A stretch of DNA of 64,000 bases from assembly GCA_963751595.1 (NCBI GenBank), contig CAVVVC010000002.1:682001-746000 (forward strand), in the 5' to 3' direction. Numbering within the stretch: the first letter of the stretch is position 1; the number at the start of each line of letters is the position of its first letter. The notes under the pieces were generated by a model. The model was not told where the DNA came from, made no database searches, and was given only the letters and a program-made list of their open reading frames with translations. A program made the translations under genes and the position numbers. The stretch comes from JAHEGP01 sp963751595. Its GTDB lineage: Bacteria > Pseudomonadota > Gammaproteobacteria > Pseudomonadales > JAHEGP01. Shown here piece by piece: positions 16,673-25,684 of the stretch.

Positions 16673-18046
16673 TTACGCTTGCCGGTGAAGTGCAGACTGC
16701 ATGGCCTGGCTGATCGCCGCCTCGGTGCGCCCGGAGCGGGCATAGGCCCGGAACTGGTCCTGCATTGCCGCAATACGGGTTCGGATGGAATCGTCGGCCA
16801 GTACCGAGGCCAGTTTCTCGGCAATCTGTGCCGGCGTATCACCCTGCTTGCCGCGCAGGCCGAGACCATGAAACTCAACCCGTGCCGCCATGCCCAACTG
16901 GTCCATGCGATCGATTGGGTAGAGCAGCATCGGCACGCCGCGGAAGATGCATTCGTTGATGGTGGCGTTGCCCCCAGCGCACAACATCGCCCCGGCCTGA
17001 GCCAGTACTTCCCATTGGGGTAACCATTGATAGGCTTGAACAGTGGCAGGCAGCTCGCCAAGCTGGGCCGGAAGACAATCCGGCCCGGTGGCAACCAGCA
17101 GGTACCAGGGCTGATCAGTGGACGCCTTGACAACCCGGTCCAGAAACCGGCGGTTAGACATGAAACTGCCCAGCGAGCAGTAGACGAGGGGGCGTCCCGC
17201 GCGCGCTGCCGACTTGGCAAAATCTCGCCAGTCCCCGCTGTCAGTGGAAGCCGGCGCAGTCGTATTGTTTGCCAGGGCGCCGGCGTAGAACACGCCAGGT
17301 TCCGAGTTCCCCGGAAAGTCGAGTTCGGGATTGGCCAGCCTTAACAGGGGCAAGCGGGGATAATCGACGTAGTGCCATTGGGCCAGGTCGAGGAATTGCC
17401 GCGGTTCAAGCTGCAGCCTGGCGGCCAATTGTTCCAGCGCGCTGAAGCGGGCAGCCCCGCCAAGCCTGAGCGCTTGCCGAAAGCGGGAAAACCGGCGTCG
17501 TTGTTTCAGTAACCACCAGTCGAGGGCGCAATGGCTGCGGGCGATGAGGCCGGAAGCAGGAGCGTATCCCCGGTGCGGCGGAGGTATCCCGGGCCGGCGC
17601 CGGGTGGTGAGATGGGTGTCGACCACGACCAGCGGCACTTTGTGCCCAGCCAGGAACACGATGTACTCGTGCATCTCTGCCATGACGAACATCAGCGTGG
17701 GTCGGTGCTGCTGCAAAAATTCGGGCAGTCCGTGTCCCTTTTCCATCCAGGCCTGGTCTGCCCTGGCCCGGCGGCGGCTATCCCGCATGCCGGCGGGCAG
17801 CCAGCGATCGCCTGCGCCGGGACCCGCCTCGGCCACGCAGGCATCGCCGGGTATGGCGTCCAGGCGATAAAACCCGTAGCCGTTGTTGGCCGCGGCGCTG
17901 GCGGCGACGTCGTTGGTACTGAGGAACAGCACCTGGTAGCCCTGCCGCTGCAGAAGGGAGGCCAGTTGCAGTAGCGGGTTCAGGTAGCTGGCAATGCCCA
18001 GAGTGACGATGCCTACAGTGGGGGATGTCTTCTTGGGATCCTGCAC
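16673..18046 (-). CDS. GT1 glycosyltransferase (UGT/MGT-like)
   Basis: The 457-residue GT-B enzyme opens with GIVTLGIASYLNPLLQLASLLQRQGYQV, the usual acceptor-side N-terminus of natural-product glycosyltransferases. Its C-terminal half has VYCSLGSF, YQWLPQWEVLAQAGAMLCAGGNATINECIFRGVPMLLYPIDRMDQLGMAARV, the nucleotide-sugar signature of the UGT/MGT family, with an unusual CAGGNAT in place of the common HGG. It is the last gene of the minus-strand operon, 7 bp after the carrier-protein gene. This suggests that it decorates the pyrrole-containing product, perhaps for self-protection or export. That role is inference. Confidence 0.8.
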   Translation of the reverse strand: MQDPKKTSPTVGIVTLGIASYLNPLLQLASLLQRQGYQVLFLSTNDVAASAAANNGYGFYRLDAIPGDACVAEAGPGAGDRWLPAGMRDSRRRARADQAWMEKGHGLPEFLQQHRPTLMFVMAEMHEYIVFLAGHKVPLVVVDTHLTTRRRPGIPPPHRGYAPASGLIARSHCALDWWLLKQRRRFSRFRQALRLGGAARFSALEQLAARLQLEPRQFLDLAQWHYVDYPRLPLLRLANPELDFPGNSEPGVFYAGALANNTTAPASTDSGDWRDFAKSAARAGRPLVYCSLGSFMSNRRFLDRVVKASTDQPWYLLVATGPDCLPAQLGELPATVQAYQWLPQWEVLAQAGAMLCAGGNATINECIFRGVPMLLYPIDRMDQLGMAARVEFHGLGLRGKQGDTPAQIAEKLASVLADDSIRTRIAAMQDQFRAYARSGRTEAAISQAMQSALHRQA

Positions 18047-18053
18047 GGCGGGG

Positions 18054-18284
18054 CTACAGGCGGGCCAGGTACTGGCCGATCACGGCGGCCGTCCTGAAAT
18101 TTTCCACGGTAATGTCCTGCGCCGGGACCGTCAGCCCGAGTTCCCCCTCGATAAACGCCACCAGTTGGAAAATGGCCATGGAGTCGAGGTGGCCGCTCAG
18201 CAGCAGTTCATCGTCGGCTCCAATGCTGATACCGCGCTCTGCCAACAGTTCCTGGTTGATGAAGTTGATGACCTGGTCTTGCAT
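18054..18284 (-). CDS. stand-alone acyl/peptidyl carrier protein
   Basis: The protein has 76 residues and the four-helix carrier pattern. The phosphopantetheine Ser is S35 in GHLDSMAIFQL. The DSM context and small size match the PltL/RedO-type carriers that hold proline while it is oxidised to pyrrole. The ATG start was chosen because longer in-frame versions upstream lie inside the adenylation gene and have no carrier sequence. It is 17 bp downstream of the adenylation gene and 7 bp upstream of the glycosyltransferase gene. The prolyl cargo is inferred from context. Confidence 0.85.
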   Translation of the reverse strand: MQDQVINFINQELLAERGISIGADDELLLSGHLDSMAIFQLVAFIEGELGLTVPAQDITVENFRTAAVIGQYLARL

Positions 18285-18301
18285 AAGTGTGTTCCCTTCG
18301 A

Positions 18302-19873
18302 TTAGGGTTTGGTGGCCTGGGCTGCCAGCTTTACCCGGTCTATCTTGCCGGTGGAGGTGCGGGGAAAATCCGTTCGTACCTCGATGGATCGAGGCATGGC
18401 GTAAGCCGGAAGCTGGCGGCGTATGTGCCCCTGGAGCATGGTGAGGTCGAAGCTGTCGGGGTCGGATGGAATGATTGCGACCGCGATATTGACCGATCCG
18501 GCGGGGTCCGGCACGGCAAACGCCGCGCACTCGACCACCAGGGGATGAGCGACAATCGAGGCCTCGACCTCGTCCAGCTCTACCCGATACCCGCGGGTCT
18601 TGATCAGCCGGTCGGCGCGCCCGAGAAATTCGAAGCAGCCATCGGCCCGCCGGCTGACGAGGTCGCCGGTACGGACAAACACGTCTGGCCGCTCATTGTC
18701 CTGGCTGCGCAGCCAGAACACGCGTTGATTGAGATCCGGACGTTTCCAATAGCCTCGCATACAGGTGCCAGCGCAAATCAGCAGCTCGCCCACGCTGTTG
18801 TCGGTAATCGTATTGCCCTGGCTGTCCAGCACCAACGCCTCGACGTTCGCGTACACCTTGCCAATGGGAATCGACTTTGCGGTTTCCAGGGCGTCGAGGT
18901 TCACCGGGTAATGGGTCACACCATTGGTTTCCGTGGGACCGTAGACATTGTAAAAATCAGCCCCGGGCCAGAGCTTCATGATTTCCAGCAGGTGTTTCGG
19001 GGGTATCGGCTCACCGCCGAATAGCACGGCCCGCAGCGCCGGGTAGCGGTGCTGGGGTATCACGCCGGCCTGCAATAGCTGTAACAGCGCATAGGGCACG
19101 GTATAAAAAATACTCAGATGCTCCCTGGCGATCAGCTCTGCCAGGCTCGCCGGGAAGCGGGTGTACTCCTCGGGGATCATCACCGTGGTGGCACCCGCCC
19201 GGGCGGCACCAAAATAGTCCAGGGTAGAGAGGTCGAAATGCAAGGGCGCGTAGTTGCTGATTCTGTCTGCGGGCGTCAATTCATAGCTGCTCGTGGTCAC
19301 CTCGGCCCAGGCAATGGCGCTGGCGTGGGTATGCATGATTCCCTTGGGTACGCCGGTAGAGCCGGAGGTGAAGAGAACGTATGCAAGGTCGTTGCCGGTC
19401 AGGCTCAGCTCGGGATAGGTGTTTTCGCTTTGCTGTTGCAGCGCTCCCCAGCTCACGTCTTGCGATGCCGGATCGATACCTTCCCCGCATCCGACTACCT
19501 GGCGGATGCCAGTTAGCGGTAACAAAGCCTGAACGCCAGCATCGAGCCGGGGTTCGGTGACCAGCACTTCGATGTCGCAACTGTCGATAATATGCTGCAG
19601 GCGGGCGAGGGGCGCCGTAGGGTCCAGAGGTACGTAGGCTGCGCCCGCCGCCATGATGCCGTAAATCGCGCTGGCACAGTCGACGCACTTGTACATGTAA
19701 ATGCCAACCCGATCACCGACCTTTACCCCGGACACCAGCAAGGTTCGCGCAAGTGCCGCGGATCGGCGCTGCAAGTCGCCATAGGTCAGGGTCTGGTCGC
19801 GACAGCAGATGGCCGGGTGTGCAGCATCACGCCGCGCCGCGTCACTGACCAGTTGGGTCAGCAGGTAGCGCAT
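18302..19873 (-). CDS. stand-alone adenylation enzyme, probable L-prolyl-AMP ligase (PltF/RedM-like)
   Basis: The 523-residue enzyme is a free-standing NRPS-type adenylation domain. A3 is LFTSGSTGVPKG (168-178), A4 APLHFDLSTLDYF (209-221), A5 NVYGPTETNG, A7 VRTGDLV, A8 RLIKTRGYRVELDEVE, and A10 STGKIDR with K510. By hand alignment to GrsA the pocket residues are D214, L215, L218, Y257, L284, G286, V310, G318, V319 and K510. The first five (DLLYL) equal what I recall for the proline enzymes of pyrrole pathways; the later positions differ. It would load proline on the adjacent carrier. The gene starts 1 bp after the dehydrogenase stop codon, so translation is probably coupled. Confidence 0.85.
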   Translation of the reverse strand: MRYLLTQLVSDAARRDAAHPAICCRDQTLTYGDLQRRSAALARTLLVSGVKVGDRVGIYMYKCVDCASAIYGIMAAGAAYVPLDPTAPLARLQHIIDSCDIEVLVTEPRLDAGVQALLPLTGIRQVVGCGEGIDPASQDVSWGALQQQSENTYPELSLTGNDLAYVLFTSGSTGVPKGIMHTHASAIAWAEVTTSSYELTPADRISNYAPLHFDLSTLDYFGAARAGATTVMIPEEYTRFPASLAELIAREHLSIFYTVPYALLQLLQAGVIPQHRYPALRAVLFGGEPIPPKHLLEIMKLWPGADFYNVYGPTETNGVTHYPVNLDALETAKSIPIGKVYANVEALVLDSQGNTITDNSVGELLICAGTCMRGYWKRPDLNQRVFWLRSQDNERPDVFVRTGDLVSRRADGCFEFLGRADRLIKTRGYRVELDEVEASIVAHPLVVECAAFAVPDPAGSVNIAVAIIPSDPDSFDLTMLQGHIRRQLPAYAMPRSIEVRTDFPRTSTGKIDRVKLAAQATKP

Positions 19874-19874
19874 G

Positions 19875-21029
19875 CTAGCGTTGCTCCACCGGCAGCATTT
19901 TGGCAATCAACTGGCGCTGGATATCGGAGGTCCCGGAGTAGATCACCCCCCCGGCATGGTCCCGCACCGATCGCTCGACTTCGAACTCGGTCATGAAGCC
20001 CTGACCGCCGTGGATGCGCATCGCATCGAGGCTTGAGGCCAGCAGGGATTCACCGAGGTGCAGTTTGGTGAGAGCGGCGTGCATGGGTATGGTCTGGCCC
20101 TGGTCTTTCAACCAGGCAGCCTTGTAGAGCAGTAACTGGCAAGTCTCCAGCCGCAGGCGCATCTCGGCCAGCCGGTTCGAAACCGACTGAAAATCCGCGA
20201 CAGCCTGGCCGAACTGGCGGCGTTTGTGGGCGTAGCGGGTCGCCGCCTCGAGCTGTGCCTGCATTGCCCCGAGGTGACAGGCGAAGATAAAACTGCGCTC
20301 CCAGTCCATGGAGTGGTTGAATATGCTCTGGCCAGCTCCCTCCGGCCCGAGGCGATTGGCCGCCGGCACCAGGCAGTCCTGGAATCGGATATCACCGAGG
20401 GGAGCGGTGCGCAGGCCCATTTTTTCGCTGCCAGCCTGGCATTCCATGCCGGGGGTGTCGGCCTCGACCAGGAAGGCAGACAGCCCCCACTGCCCGTGGG
20501 CCGGGTTGGTGCTGGCAAACACCAGCGCCACACCGCACACTGGCGCCAGACCGATCATGGTCTTGTGGCCGTTGATGCGGTAGTAATCACCCTCACGCTG
20601 CGCGGTGGTGGCACAGGCAAAGGCATCCGAGCCGGTGTCGGGCTCGGTCATGGCATGGGCGCCGGGGGTAGAGCCATCGCACAGCCCCGGCATGAATCGC
20701 CGCTTTTGCTCCCTGTCGCCGAAGGCCAGCAGTGGTTCCTGAATACTCCACATCTGGCCGGGGATTGCCAGGGTCAGACCGTTGTCCCGGCAGCCGTAAC
20801 CCAGCGCTTCCAGCGCGATGACCGTTGTGACCGTATCCTTGCCGCCGCCGCCCAATTCCGCTGGCATGCGCAGGCCCAGCAAACCCTGTTCCGCGCACCG
20901 TCGCCAGGCATCGGCATCAAATTCGCTGGCGTGATCACGGGCGCGGACCCGGTTATTCAGCTCGCTCTCGGCGAAGGCGATGATCGCCGCTCGCAATTGC
21001 TGTTGCTCGGGTGATAAACCAAAATCCAT
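19875..21029 (-). CDS. acyl-CoA dehydrogenase-like flavoprotein, probable prolyl-carrier dehydrogenase
   Basis: The 384-residue protein has the full acyl-CoA dehydrogenase fold, with HAMTEPDTGSDA for flavin binding and the C-terminal SGTSDIQRQLIA block. The Glu that serves as base in medium-chain enzymes is replaced by S365 (YSGTSDIQ). A Glu is present instead at E244 in MDWERSFIF, the alternative position used by isovaleryl-CoA dehydrogenase and proposed for prolyl-carrier dehydrogenases. With the adjacent adenylation enzyme and carrier this fits PltE/RedW-type four-electron oxidation of prolyl-S-carrier to pyrrole-2-carboxyl-S-carrier. The ATG start has a GGAGAG site. The function is a well-supported inference; the fold is certain. 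Confidence 0.85.
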   Translation of the reverse strand: MDFGLSPEQQQLRAAIIAFAESELNNRVRARDHASEFDADAWRRCAEQGLLGLRMPAELGGGGKDTVTTVIALEALGYGCRDNGLTLAIPGQMWSIQEPLLAFGDREQKRRFMPGLCDGSTPGAHAMTEPDTGSDAFACATTAQREGDYYRINGHKTMIGLAPVCGVALVFASTNPAHGQWGLSAFLVEADTPGMECQAGSEKMGLRTAPLGDIRFQDCLVPAANRLGPEGAGQSIFNHSMDWERSFIFACHLGAMQAQLEAATRYAHKRRQFGQAVADFQSVSNRLAEMRLRLETCQLLLYKAAWLKDQGQTIPMHAALTKLHLGESLLASSLDAMRIHGGQGFMTEFEVERSVRDHAGGVIYSGTSDIQRQLIAKMLPVEQR

Positions 21030-21084
21030 TGGCGCAAACTCTCCGGGTTTCAGGTAATGGTCACTATCTTGCCATCGCGTCGGG

Positions 21085-22167
21085 TCAACGGGCGCCGGCC
21101 TCAGCCTTGACTGCCAGCTGCTGATGCAGCTCCGGGTCGTAGGGGTTGAGGGGGTCGCGGGTTATACGTTCCAGTTGCACTCTCTCGCCCAGTTGGTGCT
21201 GTTGGGCGAGCCGCAACAACAGGTTGCCGGCGACCTGGTCTTCCAGGGCCCAGCCGGTTGAATCAAACACCGTCAGCGCCTGCTGCAGCCGACCTGACTG
21301 CTCGTTGCGTTGAACAAGCTCCCACAATTCCGGCCCGATCTGGTCCTCGGTCAGGCGTTGGCACTCGCCTTCGAGCATGGCCTGCTGGCGGTCGTCGGGG
21401 CAGACGAATGCATTGGCCAGCAGTTTCAGGGGCAGTTCCACCTTGCCGGCAAAGTCTGAGCCAATGGCGTTAACATGCAACCAGGGTTGGGTTTCCAGCG
21501 CGCCAAATAGGGGTGCTTCGCCGGGGGGCTGGGAGGTCGCGGTGACCAATATATCCGCGCTGGCCACGATCTGCTCGACCGCGGCCAGTGAAATCTCGGT
21601 CTCTGGCTTGATAAAGCGGCCCACCCGGGCTGCGAAGGAGGCCTCCGCCGCGGGATTGATATCCTGTACCAAGACCTTTTTTACATCGTAGTGGAGCGAC
21701 AGCGCGTGGAGTTGGGTGACCGCCTGGGCGCCGCAGCCGATAATGCCCACGACCTTTGAGTCTGGCCTGGCAAGAATCTGGCTGGCGACGCAGGACGCCG
21801 CCCCGGTTCGCAGCGCAGTCAGAAAGGTACCGTCGATCAGTCCGCGCAGGTGACCGTTGCGCGGGTCGTAGATATGCACGGTGGAGAGAATGGTCGGAAG
21901 GTTGCCGCTGAGCGGGTTGTCGGGATGGTAGGCTACCATCTTGACGGTGATTTGCTCCCCCAGGTGCATGCAGGGCATCCACTCAAGCAAGCCCAGGGCC
22001 GGGGAGTGGTAGTGAAAGCCATCCCGGGTTCTGACCTGCTGGGTCTTGGGGTTGAAGTCGACAAAGGCCTGTCGCAGCTCTTCGATCATGCAGTGCATCA
22101 GGTAATCGATGCCCAGGCGATCAATAAGGGCGCCTATGTGTTTTCCGGCTATTACGATGGTTTCCAA
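21085..22167 (-). CDS. ornithine cyclodeaminase family enzyme
   Basis: The protein has about 360 residues, close to the length of true ornithine cyclodeaminases. The Rossmann motif is VVGIIGCGAQAVTQLHALS. The NAIGSDFAGKVELP block holds the Asp that acts in ammonia loss. The RTGAASCVAS segment binds substrate. These enzymes convert L-ornithine to L-proline with catalytic NAD. Here it precedes the prolyl-activating genes in the same operon, which strongly suggests that it feeds them with proline. A lysine or alanine-type activity cannot be excluded. TTG at 22167 is preferred because GGGAG lies just upstream; an in-frame TTG at 22185 is the alternative. Confidence 0.85.
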   Translation of the reverse strand: METIVIAGKHIGALIDRLGIDYLMHCMIEELRQAFVDFNPKTQQVRTRDGFHYHSPALGLLEWMPCMHLGEQITVKMVAYHPDNPLSGNLPTILSTVHIYDPRNGHLRGLIDGTFLTALRTGAASCVASQILARPDSKVVGIIGCGAQAVTQLHALSLHYDVKKVLVQDINPAAEASFAARVGRFIKPETEISLAAVEQIVASADILVTATSQPPGEAPLFGALETQPWLHVNAIGSDFAGKVELPLKLLANAFVCPDDRQQAMLEGECQRLTEDQIGPELWELVQRNEQSGRLQQALTVFDSTGWALEDQVAGNLLLRLAQQHQLGERVQLERITRDPLNPYDPELHQQLAVKAEAGAR

Positions 22168-22421
22168 GCTTTCTCCCTGGCGCAAACGGGCGCCTTTCTA
22201 TCGATTTCCAACCGGTGACAGCTTGGTAGGGCCGCAGCTTCGGGTTTGGGCGGCAACCCATAACCCACTCATCCGCCCATCGTCTTTGGTAGTATTGTAA
22301 CCGGCGTCAGGTGGATCCCCATGCTTCAAGCGGTGTCGTCGCTGCTGCTCCGGCCCCGGGGTGGGCGCGACCGGCAGTGGCGGGATTACAGGGAGCGAAT
22401 CCTGAGTCACTGCCATCGCGG

Positions 22422-24557
22422 CTAGCCCCCGAAACGATACCCTACGTAAACCCGGTAGGTGCGCGGCTCGATCGGGTGAAAGTGAATATCTTCCACACCT
22501 TCTGCCGGCTCACCGGGCAGACGCGACGCGTAGTAGTAGTCGATGTCATGGTCTTCGGAATCGAACAGGTTGAGGATATCCCCAAACACTTCCCAGTTGT
22601 TCCAGCGGTAACCCGCGCGCAGGTTGACCACCGTCGTAGGGTCGGACTCCACATCGCCGTTTTCTTCCAGTGGGCGGCCGCTGAAGTAGCGCAGCCGGGC
22701 CGAGCCGAACCAGCCGCTGGGGTGGTCGAGGCTAAGGCCGGCGCTGAACACCTGTGGCACACTGCCGGGGATATCATCGCCCAGGCTCGGGTCAGAGGGG
22801 TCCGATTCGGTAAATTTTGCCCGGGAGTAGGAGTATTCCGCGTCCAGGGTCCAGTGGGGTGACAGCCACCAGTAGGCGGTGAGCTCGACTCCGGAGCGCC
22901 GTGAACTGCGAGACGGCTCGGTGTTGCCGGCGTCGCCGACAAACAAAAGCTCAGAGTCCAGCTCCAGCATCCAAAGCGATAGCGATGCACTGATCGTTTC
23001 TTCCTGGAACAGGCGCACGCCGACCTCGGCACCCTGGGATGCCACCAGTGGATCCACTTTGTCGACTGCCTCGCCGGTCACAGGATCAATGGAGATGGTA
23101 ACACCGCGTGCATCGTTGGAGTGAAATCCGGTGCCAAGTCCCAGGTACGTTTCCCAGTTGTCCGCGGGCTGGTAGCTGAGGTTGAATTTATAGCTGACGA
23201 TGCCATCGTCGTCGCTGCCGCTGTTTTGCGGGGTATCACTGTCGACGTCGAACCAGTAATGGTCGTAGCGCAAGCCCAGGTTGGCGCGCCAGCGCTCAGC
23301 CCAGCGCCAGGTGCCGCTCCAGAACAGGGCGGCAGAAGTCTCGTCAATGGCGTCCAGGCGCACGGTCTCAAGCCGCTGGCGGGCACGGGTACGAATGAGG
23401 CCGACCTCTTCGATATCGTCGTAGCGGGTCTGGAAGCCGAACACGTTGGTGTAATTGGTGGCGCCAAAGACAAAGTCGTCGCTGCGGATCAGCTCGCCGC
23501 CGTAAATCCAGCGCTTGTCGATCTGCTCGAACTCGTCGCCATTGACGGGATCATCGAGGAAATAGGTAAAGTTGGACCAGAGGTTGAGGCGGTAGCGAAT
23601 GGCGTAGATGCTGGCCTGCCAGTTGGGATTGATCCAACTGCCGGACAGGCTGTAGCGGCTGGACTCACCGCCGGTGGCGTCGTCGATACTGCCGTAAAGG
23701 TCGATCAGCCCCTGCTCAACCGCGCGCTCGGGAATCTGGTCAGCCGAATCCCAGCTGTTGTCGTAGGCCATGAACATCAGGGAAAACGTGTTGGCATCGT
23801 GGTTCCAGGTGTAGCGTGCCAGGCCATTGGTCTTGCGCACATCCTCCGATATATCGGTCCATGGACCGTCGTAGACCTGGCCCTCAAAGCCCAACAGCAG
23901 GTCGCCGGGGCCGACCTCCAGCGAGCCTGCACCCAGCAGGCGACCAAAGCCGTCCTTGCCGGCACCCAGTTGCAGCAGGCCGCCCGGGCCACCCGGCATC
24001 GATTGCATCGGCGTCATGTTGGCACTGCCCGCGCCGGAAAAGTCGCCGACATCGGCATAGTAGGGGCCTTTCTTGTATTCGATAGATTCCAGCAACTCCG
24101 GGATGATGAAGCTGATATCGGTATAGCCCTGGCCGTGACCGTGGCTGCGCAGGTTGACGGGCATGCGGTCGAAGCGGGTGAGAAAGTCGGTGCCATGGTC
24201 CAGGTTGAAACCGCGGAGGAAGTACTGGTTGGCCTTGCCGCTGCCGCTGTGCTGGGTGACCACCATGCCCGGCACGGTTTCGAGAATTTCGCCGGTGCGC
24301 ATCAGCGGGCGCAGGCTCAGCTCCTCCTGGCCGATGATTCCCTGGGAGGCCGACACCGCCTGGCCGATGATCTCGGTATGCCGGCCGACGATTTCAACCT
24401 CTTCCAGTTCCGAGCCATGTCCATGCACCAGGGTACTTTGCGCAACCGCCATCAGCGCGACAGCACTGGCCATCGGCAGTGAGACTCCTCGCGGCGCCGT
24501 TGCCGTGTTGCCGGACTTCCTTTTCTCAAGCAGCAATCGGGGTGGTGTGGGTATCAT
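22422..24557 (-). CDS. TonB-dependent outer-membrane receptor
   Basis: The 711-residue protein has a signal peptide ending near VHG (about residue 46), a plug domain (VEIVGRHTEIIGQAVSASQGIIGQEEL to about 190) and a 22-strand-type barrel that finishes with an aromatic-rich YRVYVGYRFGG end strand. A His-rich N-terminus of the mature protein and the SHGHGQG segment hint at metal or metal-chelate uptake. Its start overlaps the stop of the hupE-like gene by four bases (ATGA), a sign of translational coupling. It could import the cluster's own product or a metal complex; the ligand is not predictable from sequence. Confidence 0.85.
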   Translation of the reverse strand: MIPTPPRLLLEKRKSGNTATAPRGVSLPMASAVALMAVAQSTLVHGHGSELEEVEIVGRHTEIIGQAVSASQGIIGQEELSLRPLMRTGEILETVPGMVVTQHSGSGKANQYFLRGFNLDHGTDFLTRFDRMPVNLRSHGHGQGYTDISFIIPELLESIEYKKGPYYADVGDFSGAGSANMTPMQSMPGGPGGLLQLGAGKDGFGRLLGAGSLEVGPGDLLLGFEGQVYDGPWTDISEDVRKTNGLARYTWNHDANTFSLMFMAYDNSWDSADQIPERAVEQGLIDLYGSIDDATGGESSRYSLSGSWINPNWQASIYAIRYRLNLWSNFTYFLDDPVNGDEFEQIDKRWIYGGELIRSDDFVFGATNYTNVFGFQTRYDDIEEVGLIRTRARQRLETVRLDAIDETSAALFWSGTWRWAERWRANLGLRYDHYWFDVDSDTPQNSGSDDDGIVSYKFNLSYQPADNWETYLGLGTGFHSNDARGVTISIDPVTGEAVDKVDPLVASQGAEVGVRLFQEETISASLSLWMLELDSELLFVGDAGNTEPSRSSRRSGVELTAYWWLSPHWTLDAEYSYSRAKFTESDPSDPSLGDDIPGSVPQVFSAGLSLDHPSGWFGSARLRYFSGRPLEENGDVESDPTTVVNLRAGYRWNNWEVFGDILNLFDSEDHDIDYYYASRLPGEPAEGVEDIHFHPIEPRTYRVYVGYRFGG

Positions 24558-25684
24558 CCAAGACCTCGTTCAATTAACCAGTAAGTCGCTATCAGGGCGA
24601 TCAGGACAGAGCCGCCGCGGAGCACAACCGGCACGTACCAGCTGCGTTTGCGCAGCACAAACAGAAGCGGGAAAATAATGGCAACCAGCAATAGCTGACC
24701 CAACTCCACGCCGACGTTAAATAATACCATCACGGTGACGAGTTCAACCATGCGAAAACTCAGGTGTTCCATCACACTGGCAAAGCCAAGCCCATGGAAC
24801 AGGCCGAACACGAAGATCACCAGCCATTTGTGGGGCAGAAACGGACGCAGGTTATGCAGCGCCATGACCAGGATGGAAAGTGCAATGACGCTTTCCACCA
24901 GCTTCGAAGGCAGGGTCACCCAGCCCAGGGCCGCCACAGTCAGGGTAATGGAGTGAGCCACGGTAAACACGGTGACGATGGCAGCCACGTTCCAGAACGA
25001 CTGCTTGAAATTTGCCAGCGGCTGCCAGCGCCGGTCGGACCAGAACACCACGGCGGCCAGCAGCAGCGTCAGCAGGAAAAGAATGTGGTCGAACCCTATC
25101 AGAATATGCCAGGTGCCCTGGAGGAGGAAATCCAGTCTTCCGGAAAGCCCGGGAACATCGACCAGATCAAGGTTTTGCAGGGGCTTGTCGGGGCTGAATA
25201 TGAGCGCGGTATTTTCCCACTCGGCGGTCTCGTCGGTGTGGGCATTGTAGTGAATCAGCACCAGGCCCCGGTGACGCTTGTCGAGTTCGAAGAATAACTG
25301 CTGGCGGATTTGCAGCTCCCGGGGTAACTGCCCGGGCCAGGGCGCGGTGAAGTTCAACTGCAGGAATCGGCCCTGGGGAAGTTCCAGTAGCTCCGTCGAC
25401 GGGTAACTCAGCTCCAGAGGCGTCTGTTCGACGGCAATCGAGAAGTTGTCACCCACGTAGCCGAGCAGTGCCGTCAGCTCGGTGATGGCGGGTGCGGGAT
25501 CCTTCAGCTCCAGTCCGAACTTGTTCTTCAGGTCCCGCTCGTGTATTTGCAAGCGCCCGTCCAGGCGGTCCTGCTGAATATCCAGAAAGACGTAGTTTTC
25601 CCCCACCGCGTGGGCCGTGGCGAAATGGTGAAAGCAGAGGGAAAACAGGATCAGGAAGGCTGAACTGATGCGGCTGGCGACCAA
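24554..25684 (-). CDS. HupE/UreJ-type membrane protein
   Basis: The protein has about 376 residues. A signal peptide ends near TAHA. A periplasmic beta-rich domain of about 170 residues follows, then a HupE/UreJ_2 membrane domain of six or seven helices with the diagnostic GTWHILIGFDHILFLLTLLL and FGLFHGLGFASVM segments, whose His residues may bind metal. Family members are linked with Ni or Co transport. The TTG start at 25684 is chosen because AAAGGAG stands seven bases upstream and translation from it begins exactly at the signal peptide; an ATG at 25759 would add an implausible tail. It is the first gene of the minus-strand operon. Confidence 0.75.
   Translation of the reverse strand: MVASRISSAFLILFSLCFHHFATAHAVGENYVFLDIQQDRLDGRLQIHERDLKNKFGLELKDPAPAITELTALLGYVGDNFSIAVEQTPLELSYPSTELLELPQGRFLQLNFTAPWPGQLPRELQIRQQLFFELDKRHRGLVLIHYNAHTDETAEWENTALIFSPDKPLQNLDLVDVPGLSGRLDFLLQGTWHILIGFDHILFLLTLLLAAVVFWSDRRWQPLANFKQSFWNVAAIVTVFTVAHSITLTVAALGWVTLPSKLVESVIALSILVMALHNLRPFLPHKWLVIFVFGLFHGLGFASVMEHLSFRMVELVTVMVLFNVGVELGQLLLVAIIFPLLFVLRKRSWYVPVVLRGGSVLIALIATYWLIERGLG

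Noticed and set aside
18054..18530. Carrier protein starting at 18530 (158 residues)
   Set aside because: The extra N-terminal part lies inside the adenylation gene and has no carrier-like sequence; the ATG at 18284 gives a normal 76-residue protein.
23121..24482. 453-codon open frame antisense to the TonB receptor
   Set aside because: Shadow of the receptor gene; Ala/Val/Gly-rich and without conserved motifs.
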